From the NCBI GenBank assembly GCA_964594235.1, contig CAZQMF010000001.1, positions 43,805 to 107,804 on the forward strand: 64,000 nt of DNA, in the 5' to 3' direction. The position numbers and the translations under genes are program-made. Within the stretch, counting starts at the first letter, position 1, and each line of letters starts with the position of its first letter. Below, in pieces: positions 22,987-31,856 of this stretch. The notes under the pieces are model-generated. The model had not been told where the DNA came from. It was given only the letters and a program-made list of their open reading frames with translations, and searched no databases. The stretch is from CAYLHS01 sp964594235 (GTDB lineage: Bacteria > Actinomycetota > Acidimicrobiia > Spongiisociales > UBA4744).

Positions 22987-23780
22987 CACGTCGACGCCTC
23001 GACGTGGAGCTCGTCCGAAGGGGGCTCGCCGAAAGCCGATCCGCCGCGAAGGACCTGATAGCACGCGGACTTGTCTCGGTCGCCGGTTTCCCTGCAGGTA
23101 AGGCGAACACGCTGGTCGACGACCAGGTATCGATCTCCATCGGGGACTCCGGACGACGCTTCGTCTCGCGCGGAGGCGAGAAGCTCGCCGGTGCACTCGA
23201 CGTCTTCCCCATCAACGTCGAAGGTTCCAACTGCCTCGACGCGGGCGCATCCACCGGTGGGTTCACCGACTGTCTGCTCCAGGCCGGCGCAGCATCCGTC
23301 ACTGCGGTCGACGTTGGGTACGGGCAGCTCGCTTGGCGATTGCAGACTGATTCTCGTGTTCGCGTGATCGAACGCACGAACGTCCGACACGCCGACCCGG
23401 CGAACCTCGGCGCCCCGTTCGACATCGTCGTCGCGGACCTCTCGTTCATCTCGCTGTGCGTTGTTGTGTCTGTCCTGGCCGCGTGTGGCAGGTCGGGAAC
23501 CGACTACATCGTGCTCGTGAAGCCTCAGTTCGAAGCAGGTCGGGAGCATGTCGGCAAGGGCGGGATCGTCCGCGACGCACTGGTACGTCTCGAAGCGGTC
23601 GACAAGGTGATCGGATGCTTCGCTGCTGCAGGACTCGGCACGAGGGGCCTCATGCGTTCACCGCTGCAAGGTACGGACGGGAACATCGAGTTTCTGCTGT
23701 GGGCCCGGTGCGGGGAGGGGAACCTGCACGCCGCTCCGGCGGATCTCGACGAGGGGGTATCGTACGTCCCGTATCCATAG
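22983..23780 (+). CDS. tlyA: 16S/23S rRNA 2'-O-methyltransferase TlyA, inferred CTG start
   Basis: An N-terminal S4 RNA-binding domain (RRRLDVELVRRGLAESRSAA) is joined by a short linker (RRFVSRGGEKL) to a FtsJ-like methyltransferase with CLDAGASTGGFTDCLLQAGA (SAM site) and catalytic K-D-K-E candidates in GGEKL, VADLSF, LVKPQFE and GNIEFLL. TlyA methylates 16S C1409 and 23S C1920 and determines capreomycin sensitivity. The first GTG (23004) would cut off the conserved S4 start; CTG 22983 restores it, overlaps the upstream TGA (CTGA), and has GAGGAG 8 nt upstream. From CTG the protein is 265 residues, normal length. Confidence 0.9.
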   Translation: MTRRRLDVELVRRGLAESRSAAKDLIARGLVSVAGFPAGKANTLVDDQVSISIGDSGRRFVSRGGEKLAGALDVFPINVEGSNCLDAGASTGGFTDCLLQAGAASVTAVDVGYGQLAWRLQTDSRVRVIERTNVRHADPANLGAPFDIVVADLSFISLCVVVSVLAACGRSGTDYIVLVKPQFEAGREHVGKGGIVRDALVRLEAVDKVIGCFAAAGLGTRGLMRSPLQGTDGNIEFLLWARCGEGNLHAAPADLDEGVSYVPYP

Positions 23781-23804
23781 CATGATGACTCTGAGGTTGA
23801 GCAC

Positions 23805-24605
23805 GTGAGACTGGCACTGGTTGTGCACGAGGATCGCCCGCAAGCGGGTGTCGTCGCGGAACGCCTTCGAGAAGGGTGCCGCATTCGTGGGATCGAGATC
23901 GTTGGGGCGGACGATGACATTGATGCTGTGGTCGGTGTCGGAGGAGACGGAACGGTGCTGTGGGCGGGTCGCATCGCCCTCCAAGCCGGAGCGGCTCTGC
24001 TCGGCATCAACGTTGGTCGCAAGGGCTTTCTCGCGGACGTCGAGCCTGCCCAGCTCGACCGGGCGCTCGACGTGTTGGCGTCCGGCACCTGGCAGGAGTC
24101 GTCGAGGATGACCATTCAGGCGAGCATGAACGGCTCGTCCGGAGTCGAGGGGATCAACGACGTCGTCGTCGAAAAAACCGAGGGGCACTCGATCATCTCC
24201 ATTGAGGTGATGGTCGACGGGGAGCGCTTCATCGACTACCACGCCGATGGTCTCGTGTTCGCGACTCCGAGCGGTTCCACCGCATACAGTCTGTCGGCGG
24301 GCGGCCCGCTTGTCGCTCCCGAGGTCGAGACACTCATCATCTCACCCTTGGCGCCACACTCACTCTTCTCCAAGAGTCTGCTCCTACATCCGGATTCGAA
24401 GCTCCGCTGTACGCTGGTTGCGGATCGGCCGGCGACCGTCAGCGTGGACGGACGCTCGCTCGGAACCGCAGGCCGTGGCGACCAGATCTCGATCGAACGT
24501 GGAACGAACCGGGCGCGCTTCATCGAGGTTTCCGGAACCTCGTTTCCGACGAGGGTCAAAGAGAAGTTTCACCTCAACGAGGACCGAAGGTCGGTGGGTG
24601 GCTGA
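23805..24605 (+). CDS. nadK: NAD kinase
   Basis: This encodes 266 residues from GTG 23805. Signature GVGGDGTVLWAGRIA (GGDGT ATP/NAD site), then GINVGRKGFLADVE, INDVVVEKTEGHS and DGLVFATPSGSTAYSLSAGG, the canonical NadK blocks. It phosphorylates NAD to NADP. It lies between tlyA and recN exactly as in Mycobacterium (Rv1695). The recN start follows two bases after its stop. Confidence 0.95.
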   Translation: MRLALVVHEDRPQAGVVAERLREGCRIRGIEIVGADDDIDAVVGVGGDGTVLWAGRIALQAGAALLGINVGRKGFLADVEPAQLDRALDVLASGTWQESSRMTIQASMNGSSGVEGINDVVVEKTEGHSIISIEVMVDGERFIDYHADGLVFATPSGSTAYSLSAGGPLVAPEVETLIISPLAPHSLFSKSLLLHPDSKLRCTLVADRPATVSVDGRSLGTAGRGDQISIERGTNRARFIEVSGTSFPTRVKEKFHLNEDRRSVGG

Positions 24606-24607
24606 AG

Positions 24608-26194
24608 GTGCTCGATGAACTGAGGGTCATGAACCTCGGGATTCTCGAGGACGTCCGGATCGAGCCTGGAGAGGGTCTCACCGTGGTGAGCGGAGAAACC
24701 GGAGCCGGCAAGACCATGCTGCTCGGCGCGCTGAGGCTGCTGACCGGCCAGCGGGCACCGTCGGATGCGATCGGTCCACACGGCGACGAGACCCTCGTGG
24801 AGGGCCGTCTCATTGTCGATGGGACCGACATGGTGCTCACCCGCAGAATCGGTGGTCGGGGGAGCCGCGCCTACCTCGACGGGGAGATGGTGCCGAACCG
24901 CGTCCTCGACGATCGGACGGACGACCTCATCGAGATCGTTGGACAAGACGACCGCTTCCACCTGCTGAGACCCTCCGCGTTGCGTGCGCTCGTCGACAGC
25001 ACCGTGAACGACGTCGCAGCGATCGAGCGCTACCGGAACGCATGGAAGGAGGTTCGCCGACTCGAGGATGATCTCCAACTGCTCGGTGGTGACAGGGAGG
25101 CCCTGGAGCGTGAACGGGACATCCTGCGCTATCAGCTCCAGGACATCACATCGGCCGGCTTCCGGCAAGGAGACGACGACATCCTCACGGGCCGGGCGGC
25201 TCGCCTTCGGAGTGCAGGGGAGCTGACCGACCGGCTCGACCATGCCCGAGGTGCTCTTGACACGGTCATCGACGCTGCCGGCGAGGTCATAGGGGAGCTC
25301 CGGAACGTGGCGAGGGTGGACCCGACAAGCGTCCAGCTCGCTGAGGCGGCCGACACGCTCGGCGTCCTCTCCGCGGATCTCGCCCGACTCGTACGCGAGA
25401 TGGCAGAGTCCATCGAACACGATCCGGCAGTGCTCGAGGAGGTCGAGCTTCGCCTCGGGCGCTTGGCCGAGCTGCGACGCAAGTACGGCACCACTCTCGA
25501 GCAGGTGCTCGCATTCGCGGAAGAGGCCGAAGACCGTCTCCAGGAACTCGAGCGATTGCTGGACCATGCGGACACCTTGGGGGCCGAACTCGATGCTGCA
25601 CGAGCGGAACTCGACGCGGCTGGAGCCGTACTCGTCGAATTACGGCGCATGGCTTCGACCGCTATCGAGTCCGATGTTGCAGTGCAGCTCGCGGATCTGG
25701 GACTCGGGGATGCTCGCCTGTCCATCACTGTCGAGCCGTCTGTTCCGGGCCCCGACGGGGCGGACACAGTGAAGGTGACGTTCTCTTCTGATCCCCGCAT
25801 GACCCCCGGTCCGTTGGAGCGCATCGCGTCCGGGGGAGAGCTGAGCCGGGTCGTCCTCGCTCTTCGGTTGGCGGGTCACGCCGGGGACGCGCCGATTCTC
25901 GCGTTCGACGAGATAGATGCGGGCGTCGGTGGGGAGACGGCACTCGTTCTCGGTCGCAAGCTCGCCAGGCTGGCCGAGGGACGCCAGGTGTTGTGTGTCA
26001 CTCACCTTCCTCAAGTCGCCGCATTCGCCGACCACCACCTCGTTGTGACCCGGGTGGGCACATCCGCGGTCGTGGAGCGGGTCGACGGTGAATCTCGGCT
26101 GAGGGAACTCTCGCGGATGCTCGCGGGGTTGCCCGAGTCCGTTCAGGGGCGGTTGCATGCCCAGGAGCTCCTGGCCGCGGCCGGTTCCGACTGA
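24608..26194 (+). CDS. recN: DNA repair protein RecN
   Basis: This encodes 528 residues from GTG 24608. It is an SMC-like ATPase: Walker A SGETGAGKTMLLGAL near residue 35, a long coiled-coil middle (about 150-370), ABC signature ASGGELSRVVLALRL, Walker B ILAFDEIDAGVGGETAL, and a VLCVTHLPQVAAFADHH switch motif. It acts in double-strand break repair with RecA. The coiled coil is a little shorter than usual (typical 550-590). It shares the nadK-recN transcript. Confidence 0.95.
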   Translation: MLDELRVMNLGILEDVRIEPGEGLTVVSGETGAGKTMLLGALRLLTGQRAPSDAIGPHGDETLVEGRLIVDGTDMVLTRRIGGRGSRAYLDGEMVPNRVLDDRTDDLIEIVGQDDRFHLLRPSALRALVDSTVNDVAAIERYRNAWKEVRRLEDDLQLLGGDREALERERDILRYQLQDITSAGFRQGDDDILTGRAARLRSAGELTDRLDHARGALDTVIDAAGEVIGELRNVARVDPTSVQLAEAADTLGVLSADLARLVREMAESIEHDPAVLEEVELRLGRLAELRRKYGTTLEQVLAFAEEAEDRLQELERLLDHADTLGAELDAARAELDAAGAVLVELRRMASTAIESDVAVQLADLGLGDARLSITVEPSVPGPDGADTVKVTFSSDPRMTPGPLERIASGGELSRVVLALRLAGHAGDAPILAFDEIDAGVGGETALVLGRKLARLAEGRQVLCVTHLPQVAAFADHHLVVTRVGTSAVVERVDGESRLRELSRMLAGLPESVQGRLHAQELLAAAGSD

Positions 26195-26221
26195 GATCCT
26201 CGGCGGTTCGTTCAGGGCTGC

Positions 26222-26227
26222 TACGAT
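26222..26227 (+). promoter_or_regulatory. Candidate -10 for leaderless pyrG mRNA
   Basis: TACGAT ends 8 nt before the pyrG GTG start at 26236. The 41-bp gap after recN and this hexamer suggest an independent, nearly leaderless transcript starting at or just before the start codon. Confidence 0.4.
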
Positions 26228-26235
26228 GACGTCCC

Positions 26236-27888
26236 GTGGCGAAATATGTATTCGTAACGGGTGGTGTGGTTTCCAGCCTCGGCAAGGGAATCACCGCATC
26301 TTCGCTGGGGCGGCTCCTCAAATCCCGGGGTCTCCGCATCGTCAACCAGAAGCTCGACCCTTACATCAACGTCGATCCAGGAACCATGAATCCGTTCCAG
26401 CACGGCGAGGTGTTCGTCACCGATGATGGGGGCGAGACCGATCTGGACCTCGGCCACTACGAACGCTTCACGGGCGTCAATCTCAGGCGTGACTCGAACG
26501 TCACCACCGGATCGGTGTACCTGTCGGTGATTCAGAAGGAACGCAGGGGTGACTATCTGGGGGGCACCGTACAAGTGATTCCTCACATCACCAATGAGAT
26601 CAAGTCGAGGATTCGGCGCATCGGGGATCGAGGTGAGATCGATGTGGTCATCACGGAGGTCGGAGGGACGGTCGGCGACATCGAGAGTCTCCCATTCCTC
26701 GAGGCCATACGACAGCTCCGCAACGACCTCGGCCCTGACAACACGGTGTTCATTCATGTAACTCTGGTCCCGTACATCGCCGCTTCGGAGGAGCTGAAGA
26801 CCAAGCCCACTCAGCACTCGGTCGCGGAGCTACGGAGTCGCGGAATCCGCCCCGATGTGATCGTCGTCCGCTCCGACAGGCCGATCGGGGTCGACGCCAT
26901 CCAGAAGATCTCGTTGTTCTGCGACGTGTCCAAGGACGCGGTTGTCAACGCACTCGACGCCCAGAACATCTACGAGGTGCCCCTCGACCTCCACGAGGCG
27001 GGCCTCGATACGGTGGTCACGAGACGACTGCAACTCGACACGGCTCCACCCGATCTGACAGCGTGGCGTGAGATGGTCGATCGGGCTCGCCGGGCGACCC
27101 GCCCAGTCACGATCGGGCTTGTCGGCAAGTACGTCGATCTCCCAGACGCCTATCTGTCGGTGGTGGAGGCGCTCCGGCACTCGGCAGCCGCCTCCGACGC
27201 GGTGCTCGAACTCCGGTGGATTCCCAGCGACGACATGGGTGGCCTGCTTGCGAGTGAACATCTGGCAGGCGTCGACGGCATCGTCGTCCCCGGCGGATTC
27301 GGGATCCGGGGTATCGAGGGCAAGATATCTGCGATTCGTTACGCCCGCGAGAACAACATCCCGTTCCTTGGGCTGTGCCTCGGTCTGCAATGCGCCGTTA
27401 TCGAGTTCGCCCGGTCCGTGCTCGGATTGAGTGAGGCCGACAGCGCAGAGTTCAACCCGATGACCCCCCACCCGGTCATAGATCTCATGGAGAGCCAGCA
27501 AGACGTCTCGGAGATGGGCGGCACCATGCGGCTCGGGCTGTACCCCGCGAAACTCGCAGAGGGGTCGCTTGCCCGTTCGTTGTACGGCCAGGAGCTCATC
27601 TACGAACGGCACCGGCACCGGTACGAGCTGAACAACCGCTATCGCAAGGACCTCGAAGAAGCCGGGCTGCGATTGTCTGGAACATCTCCGAATGACGCGC
27701 TCGTCGAAATCGTCGAGTTGCCGAGCCATCCGTACTTCATAGGGACTCAGTTCCATCCCGAATTCCGTTCCCGTCCTGATGATCCGCACCCACTGTTTCT
27801 CGGACTCGTGCGAGCGGGTTTGCGCTATCGTGCCGCACTCCTCGAGGACCGCGACACGGTCGACCTGCGGGAGCCGCAGGCTCGGTGA
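26236..27888 (+). CDS. pyrG: CTP synthase
   Basis: This encodes 550 residues from GTG 26236. The synthetase domain begins KYVFVTGGVVSSLGKGITAS and includes KLDPYINVDPGTMNPFQHGE and EVGGTVGDIES. The C-terminal class-I glutamine amidotransferase domain has the nucleophile elbow FLGLCLGLQCAVIEFAR and the His-Glu of TQFHPEF. It converts UTP plus glutamine to CTP. It follows recN directly; the two genes found between them in Mycobacterium (steA and mctB-like) are absent. The stop overlaps the next gene (GTGA). Confidence 0.97.
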   Translation: MAKYVFVTGGVVSSLGKGITASSLGRLLKSRGLRIVNQKLDPYINVDPGTMNPFQHGEVFVTDDGGETDLDLGHYERFTGVNLRRDSNVTTGSVYLSVIQKERRGDYLGGTVQVIPHITNEIKSRIRRIGDRGEIDVVITEVGGTVGDIESLPFLEAIRQLRNDLGPDNTVFIHVTLVPYIAASEELKTKPTQHSVAELRSRGIRPDVIVVRSDRPIGVDAIQKISLFCDVSKDAVVNALDAQNIYEVPLDLHEAGLDTVVTRRLQLDTAPPDLTAWREMVDRARRATRPVTIGLVGKYVDLPDAYLSVVEALRHSAAASDAVLELRWIPSDDMGGLLASEHLAGVDGIVVPGGFGIRGIEGKISAIRYARENNIPFLGLCLGLQCAVIEFARSVLGLSEADSAEFNPMTPHPVIDLMESQQDVSEMGGTMRLGLYPAKLAEGSLARSLYGQELIYERHRHRYELNNRYRKDLEEAGLRLSGTSPNDALVEIVELPSHPYFIGTQFHPEFRSRPDDPHPLFLGLVRAGLRYRAALLEDRDTVDLREPQAR

Positions 27889-28412
27889 TCACGCTCGGTA
27901 AGCGGTTCGTTCAAGGGGGTACGTTCCTCGCCATCGAGCGTGTCCACTTTCTGGTCGATGGGCGGCACCTGCTGCGGATCGTCGTGCACCATCCTGGTGC
28001 AGTCGCGGTGGTGCCCGTGATCGGTGATGACGTGATTCTGATCGAGCAGGAACGGGTGCCGGTAGGAGACCGTTTGCTGGAGATACCCGCAGGAAAACGT
28101 GACATCGACGGAGAACCCTTGGAGGTCACCGCCACTCGCGAGTGCGAAGAAGAGGTCGGGTGGAGACCGGGCAGACTGACCAGTCTGGGAGGAATCTACA
28201 CGACGCCCGGTTTCTCCGATGAGCGCATATGGCTCTTCATCGGCTGGGACCTCGAGCGGGTGCCGGCACGTCCTCAAGGGCACGAAGAAGAGCATGCCGC
28301 CGTGGTGAGGATGCCGATCGCCGAAGCACTGCGTAGGGTTGAAGAAGGAACAATCGTGGATGCGAAGACCGTCATAGGGCTTCAGGCGTTGAGAAGGGAG
28401 TTCGAACCGTGA
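27885..28412 (+). CDS. ADP-ribose pyrophosphatase-type Nudix hydrolase
   Basis: This encodes 175 residues from GTG 27885. The Nudix box sits in AGKRDIDGEPLEVTATRECE plus EEVGW, with the one-residue longer G-x6-E spacing typical of ADP-ribose pyrophosphatases. The N-terminal swapped beta domain (VVVPVIGDDVILIEQERVPV) and LEIPAGK before the box, and the downstream GGIYTTPGFSDERIWLFIG block, are characteristic. It cleaves ADP-ribose to AMP and ribose-5-phosphate. It matches the position of Rv1700 after pyrG. Confidence 0.92.
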   Translation: MITLGKRFVQGGTFLAIERVHFLVDGRHLLRIVVHHPGAVAVVPVIGDDVILIEQERVPVGDRLLEIPAGKRDIDGEPLEVTATRECEEEVGWRPGRLTSLGGIYTTPGFSDERIWLFIGWDLERVPARPQGHEEEHAAVVRMPIAEALRRVEEGTIVDAKTVIGLQALRREFEP

Positions 28413-29536
28413 TCATTGGAGTCCCCAAGGAGATCAAGCCGGGTGAGCACCGTGTCGCCATCACGCCAGTCGGCGTACGCGAGCTGGTCGATCGAGGGCA
28501 TCGTGTGGTCATCCAGACAGAGGCGGGAGAGGGATCGACCATCCACGACGAGGAGTACGCACTGCAGGGAGCCGAGATCCTGCCTTCGCCAGACGCCGTC
28601 TTTGAAACGGCCGACATGGTGCTCAAGGTCAAGGAGCCACAGCCGCCGGAGGTGGCCATGCTTCGGAGCGGGCAGGTGCTGTTCACCTATCTCCATCTCG
28701 CCGCCCATCCCGAGCTGACGGACTCGATGCTCCAGAGCGGGGCCATCGGCATCGCCTATGAGACGGTCGAGCTTCCCGGCGGGGCCCTTCCGCTCCTTGC
28801 GCCGATGTCGGAAGTCGCCGGGAGGATGGGAACTCAGGCGGGTGCCTACTTCCTCGAGAAGGCACACGGGGGGAGAGGCATTCTCCTCGGTGGTGTGCCT
28901 GGTGTGATGCCGGCGAAGGTCGTGATCATCGGTGCCGGGATGGCCGGAGCCAACGCAGCCATGATGGCGGCCGGACTGGGCGCGCAAGTCGTGGTCCTCG
29001 ATACGGACGCGCGCAAACTGCAGTCGCTCGACGCCATCTACCGCGGCAGGATCCTGACGTTGTCCTCGAATCTGCTCACCATCGAAGAGCAGGTCCGGGA
29101 AGCGGACCTGGTCATAGGGGCAGTACTGCTGGCCGGCGCCTCCGCCCCGAAGCTGGTGACCGAAGCCACCGTGAAGGAGATGAAGCGAGGAGCGGTGCTG
29201 GTTGATATCGCCATCGACCAGGGCGGGTGTTTCGAGACGAGCAGGGAGACAACGCATCAGAACCCGACCTACGTTTTGCACGACGTCGTTCACTACGCGG
29301 TCGGCAATATCCCTGGGGCGGTTCCCCACACGTCAACCTACGCACTCACCAACGCGACACTTCCCTATGCGCTGGCGCTCGCCGACAACGGAGTCGCGGG
29401 TGCAGTCGCGTTGCACCCTGAGCTGCTTCTGGGATTGAATGTGATCGGTGAACACGTGGTCCACAAGGCTGTCGCCGCAAGCCTCGGATTGGCCTACACG
29501 AACCCGACGGAGCTCCTGTCGCGGCTGCCGAAGTGA
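28409..29536 (+). CDS. ald: Alanine dehydrogenase
   Basis: This encodes 375 residues from GTG 28409. It begins MIIGVPKEIKPGEHRVAITP, with substrate residues Arg15 and Lys in LKVKEPQ, the catalytic His in YLHLAAHPELT, and a Rossmann NAD site VVIIGAGMAGANAAMMAAGLGA. The DIAIDQGGCFETS block precedes the conserved C-terminal region. It reversibly deaminates L-alanine to pyruvate and ammonia with NAD. Its stop overlaps the xer gene. ald is not at this spot in Mycobacterium, so it is a lineage-specific insertion in the block. Confidence 0.95.
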   Translation: MIIGVPKEIKPGEHRVAITPVGVRELVDRGHRVVIQTEAGEGSTIHDEEYALQGAEILPSPDAVFETADMVLKVKEPQPPEVAMLRSGQVLFTYLHLAAHPELTDSMLQSGAIGIAYETVELPGGALPLLAPMSEVAGRMGTQAGAYFLEKAHGGRGILLGGVPGVMPAKVVIIGAGMAGANAAMMAAGLGAQVVVLDTDARKLQSLDAIYRGRILTLSSNLLTIEEQVREADLVIGAVLLAGASAPKLVTEATVKEMKRGAVLVDIAIDQGGCFETSRETTHQNPTYVLHDVVHYAVGNIPGAVPHTSTYALTNATLPYALALADNGVAGAVALHPELLLGLNVIGEHVVHKAVAASLGLAYTNPTELLSRLPK

Positions 29537-30414
29537 CAATCGAGGAGGGGATAGAGGAGTACCTGTCGTCACTCGCCGTTGAGCGGGGACTCGCGTCGAA
29601 CACGCTTGCAGCGTACCGACGTGACTTGGGTCAGTACGCAGCATTCCTCGAGGGGCGGCAGCCGACGACCGGGCTGGTCGTCGAGTACGTGGCGACACTG
29701 CATGGTTCGTCGCTTGCTCCGTCCAGCGTCGCTCGCAAGATCGCTTCGCTCCGAGGTTTCCACCGGTTTCTCGTTGGGGAGGGGTTTGCCAGGGACGACC
29801 CGACGGCGCTCGTAGAGACACCCCGACTTCCCCGTCGCCTGCCAAAGGCCCTGAGTGTCGATGAGGTGTTCCGACTTCTCGACGGCCCAGACCGTAGGAC
29901 ACCACTTGGCCGTCGCGACTGCGCGCTGCTCGAATTCATGTACGCGACCGGCGCGCGGGTTGCGGAAACCGTCGGGCTGGATCTCGAGGCGGTCGATCTG
30001 GTGGAACGGACGGCGATCGTGACCGGCAAGGGCTCCCATCAGCGGATGGTGCCAGTCGGAGCACATGCCGTCTCGGCCATCGAAGAGTACCTTCCCGACA
30101 GGATGCAGCTGAAGGGAAGCCGTCCCGATCCAGGGGCGCTCTTTCTGAGTTCACGTGGACGGCGTTTGAGTCGACAGGGGGTCTGGCTGATCGTGAAACG
30201 TCATGCGCGGAGAGCGGGCATCGACAAGGATCGAATCTCGCCGCACGTCCTCAGGCACTCGGCGGCGACACACATGGTCGAAGGAGGAGCAGATCTCAGA
30301 ACCGTCCAGGAGATTCTTGGACACGCTAACATCTCAACGACACAGGTATACACCAAGGTGTCGCCCCAACACCTTTACGAGGTATACGTTTTGTCGCATC
30401 CGCGGAGCAGGTGA
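29533..30414 (+). CDS. xerD: Tyrosine recombinase XerC/XerD
   Basis: This encodes 293 residues from GTG 29533. An N-terminal SAM-like DNA-binding domain (YLSSLAVERGLASNTLAAYR) is followed by the catalytic domain with Arg in TGARVAETVGL, Lys in VTGKGSHQRMVP, HVLRHSAATHM (His-x2-Arg), LGHANISTTQVYTKV with His and the nucleophilic Tyr. All catalytic residues are present. Position after the Nudix gene matches Rv1701 (XerD), so XerD is preferred. It resolves chromosome dimers at dif; no dif-like site was recognised nearby. Confidence 0.92.
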   Translation: MTIEEGIEEYLSSLAVERGLASNTLAAYRRDLGQYAAFLEGRQPTTGLVVEYVATLHGSSLAPSSVARKIASLRGFHRFLVGEGFARDDPTALVETPRLPRRLPKALSVDEVFRLLDGPDRRTPLGRRDCALLEFMYATGARVAETVGLDLEAVDLVERTAIVTGKGSHQRMVPVGAHAVSAIEEYLPDRMQLKGSRPDPGALFLSSRGRRLSRQGVWLIVKRHARRAGIDKDRISPHVLRHSAATHMVEGGADLRTVQEILGHANISTTQVYTKVSPQHLYEVYVLSHPRSR

Positions 30415-30421
30415 GCGAACA

Positions 30422-30754
30422 ATGGACTCCATCCGTTCAGCACTCGAGTCCGAGCGCGAAGAGCTGGTTCGACAGCTCGATGAACTCGGCGCGACCGATC
30501 AGGGGAACCTGCGTTCGGACGTTCAATTCCCAGGGTCGTTCGCGGACGCCGGTGCCGCTGCGGCAGAACGAAGCGAGGTCATCGGCCTCGTCCAGAGCCT
30601 GGCTCGACGGGTCGGGATGGTGGACCGGGCCCTCGCAAAGATCGAAGAAGGCACCTATGGGGTGTGCGACCGCTGCGGGAAGCCGATCTCCAGCGCGCGC
30701 CTCGAAGCACGACCTGACTCGGTGTTGTGCCTCGAGTGCAAATCGCGCTCTTGA
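30422..30754 (+). CDS. TraR/DksA-family zinc-finger protein
   Basis: This encodes 110 residues from ATG 30422, eight bases after xerD. An N-terminal helical hairpin (SALESEREELVRQLDELGAT) carries an acidic tip, then helix LARRVGMVDRALAKIEEGTY and a C4 zinc finger CDRCGKPI...LCLEC. DksA-type proteins bind RNA polymerase through the secondary channel; many actinobacterial members are of unknown role. The 3' end overlaps the start of the protease gene by 28 bp. Confidence 0.85.
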   Translation: MDSIRSALESEREELVRQLDELGATDQGNLRSDVQFPGSFADAGAAAAERSEVIGLVQSLARRVGMVDRALAKIEEGTYGVCDRCGKPISSARLEARPDSVLCLECKSRS

Positions 30755-31359
30755 GCAGCCTCGGCCAGAACCTCCTGTTCATCGCGGTGTTGTTCCCGTC
30801 GGTGATCCTGCATGAGGTTTCGCATGGGTGGGTCGCTGAACGTTTCGGCGACACGACCGCCAGGAAAGCGGGACGTATCACGCTGAATCCACTCGTGCAC
30901 ATCGACCCGGTGGGTACTGTGCTGGTACCGGCCGTCCTGGCGTTCACGGGGGCACCGGTGTTCGGATGGGCCAAGCCGGTACCGGTCGTTCCGGCGCATC
31001 TTCATAGGCCCACCCGTGACATGGCACTGGTGGGGATCGCTGGTCCGATCACGAACGTGGCACTCGCCCTGATCGCCGGCAAGGTGTTCCTCCCGTTCAC
31101 GACCGGAACCGTAGAGCAAGTCATCTGGTACTTCGCGTATGTGAACGTGGTGCTCGCCGTATTCAACCTCCTTCCGGTTCCACCCCTCGACGGAAGCCGG
31201 CTCCTGCCACTTGCCTTTGGCCCCCGAGGCAGGCGCGTGTGGTCCTCGATCGAACCGTTCGGTCTGTTGATCATCTTCGCACTGTTGTGGATTCCACAGT
31301 TCTCGGTGGTTCTCTCGGTGCCGATTCGCGCGCTGGCAGCGTTCGTGGGGCTCACGTGA
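30727..31359 (+). CDS. Site-2 protease family (M50) membrane metalloprotease
   Basis: This encodes 210 residues. Zinc motif LHEVSHGW (HExxH) is in the first transmembrane segment and the third ligand is in LLPVPPLDGSRLLP (N/D-x2-P-x4-D-G). Four to six hydrophobic helices; no PDZ domain, so it is the short, rhomboid-neighbour-like S2P class often called YwhC-like. Substrate unknown. The GTG at 30727 is the longest start; GTG 30736 (MQIALLSSLG) is equally plausible because neither has a clear Shine-Dalgarno sequence. The stop overlaps the HD gene (GTGA). Confidence 0.88.
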   Translation: MPRVQIALLSSLGQNLLFIAVLFPSVILHEVSHGWVAERFGDTTARKAGRITLNPLVHIDPVGTVLVPAVLAFTGAPVFGWAKPVPVVPAHLHRPTRDMALVGIAGPITNVALALIAGKVFLPFTTGTVEQVIWYFAYVNVVLAVFNLLPVPPLDGSRLLPLAFGPRGRRVWSSIEPFGLLIIFALLWIPQFSVVLSVPIRALAAFVGLT

Positions 31360-31856
31360 TCGGATTGGGGGGTTGGCGGCACCTCGCGAGGAGGTTCTTC
31401 GAGGTGCTCGGAGCCCGGCCACTGACCGAGACGCAGCGGAACGAGGTCGGCTCGCTCCTACGTTCTGACGAGGAAGCTGCGCTGTTCTTCGCCCAGCCGT
31501 CCGCGGACCAACAGCACGGGCTCGCAGTTGCACGGTACGCTCCGCCACCGCTTCGCCGGGCGGCGCTGCTGCACGATGTCGGCAAGCAAGCATCGAGACT
31601 CGGTGTGTGGGGTCGGGTGCTCGCGAGTGCCGCGGCCATGCTGCACATACCTGTGCGGGGTCGGTTCGTCCGGTACCTCGAGCATGGACCCATCGGAGCC
31701 GGGATGCTGGAGCGGGTTGGGGCAGAACATCTCGTCGTGGAGTACGCGCGCCATCACCACGCCCGGCGGCCGGCCAGTATCTCGGACGAGGACTGGATGT
31801 TGCTGATCGACGCAGATCGAAAGGCGCGTCCGAACACCGGCCTGCCAATACGATGA
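31356..31856 (+). CDS. HD-domain protein
   Basis: This encodes 166 residues from GTG 31356. The HD motif is AALLHDVGKQASRLG, followed by EHGPIGAGMLERVG and YARHHHARRP, giving H...HD...H...D-type metal ligands (final Asp in LLIDADRKA). It is probably a metal-dependent phosphohydrolase acting on a nucleotide; no specific substrate is suggested. It is coupled by overlaps to the protease upstream and scpA downstream. Confidence 0.8.
   Translation: MIGLGGWRHLARRFFEVLGARPLTETQRNEVGSLLRSDEEAALFFAQPSADQQHGLAVARYAPPPLRRAALLHDVGKQASRLGVWGRVLASAAAMLHIPVRGRFVRYLEHGPIGAGMLERVGAEHLVVEYARHHHARRPASISDEDWMLLIDADRKARPNTGLPIR

Noticed and set aside
24569..25567. Minus-strand frame of 332 codons
   Set aside because: It is antisense to recN Walker A and coiled-coil regions; no motif.
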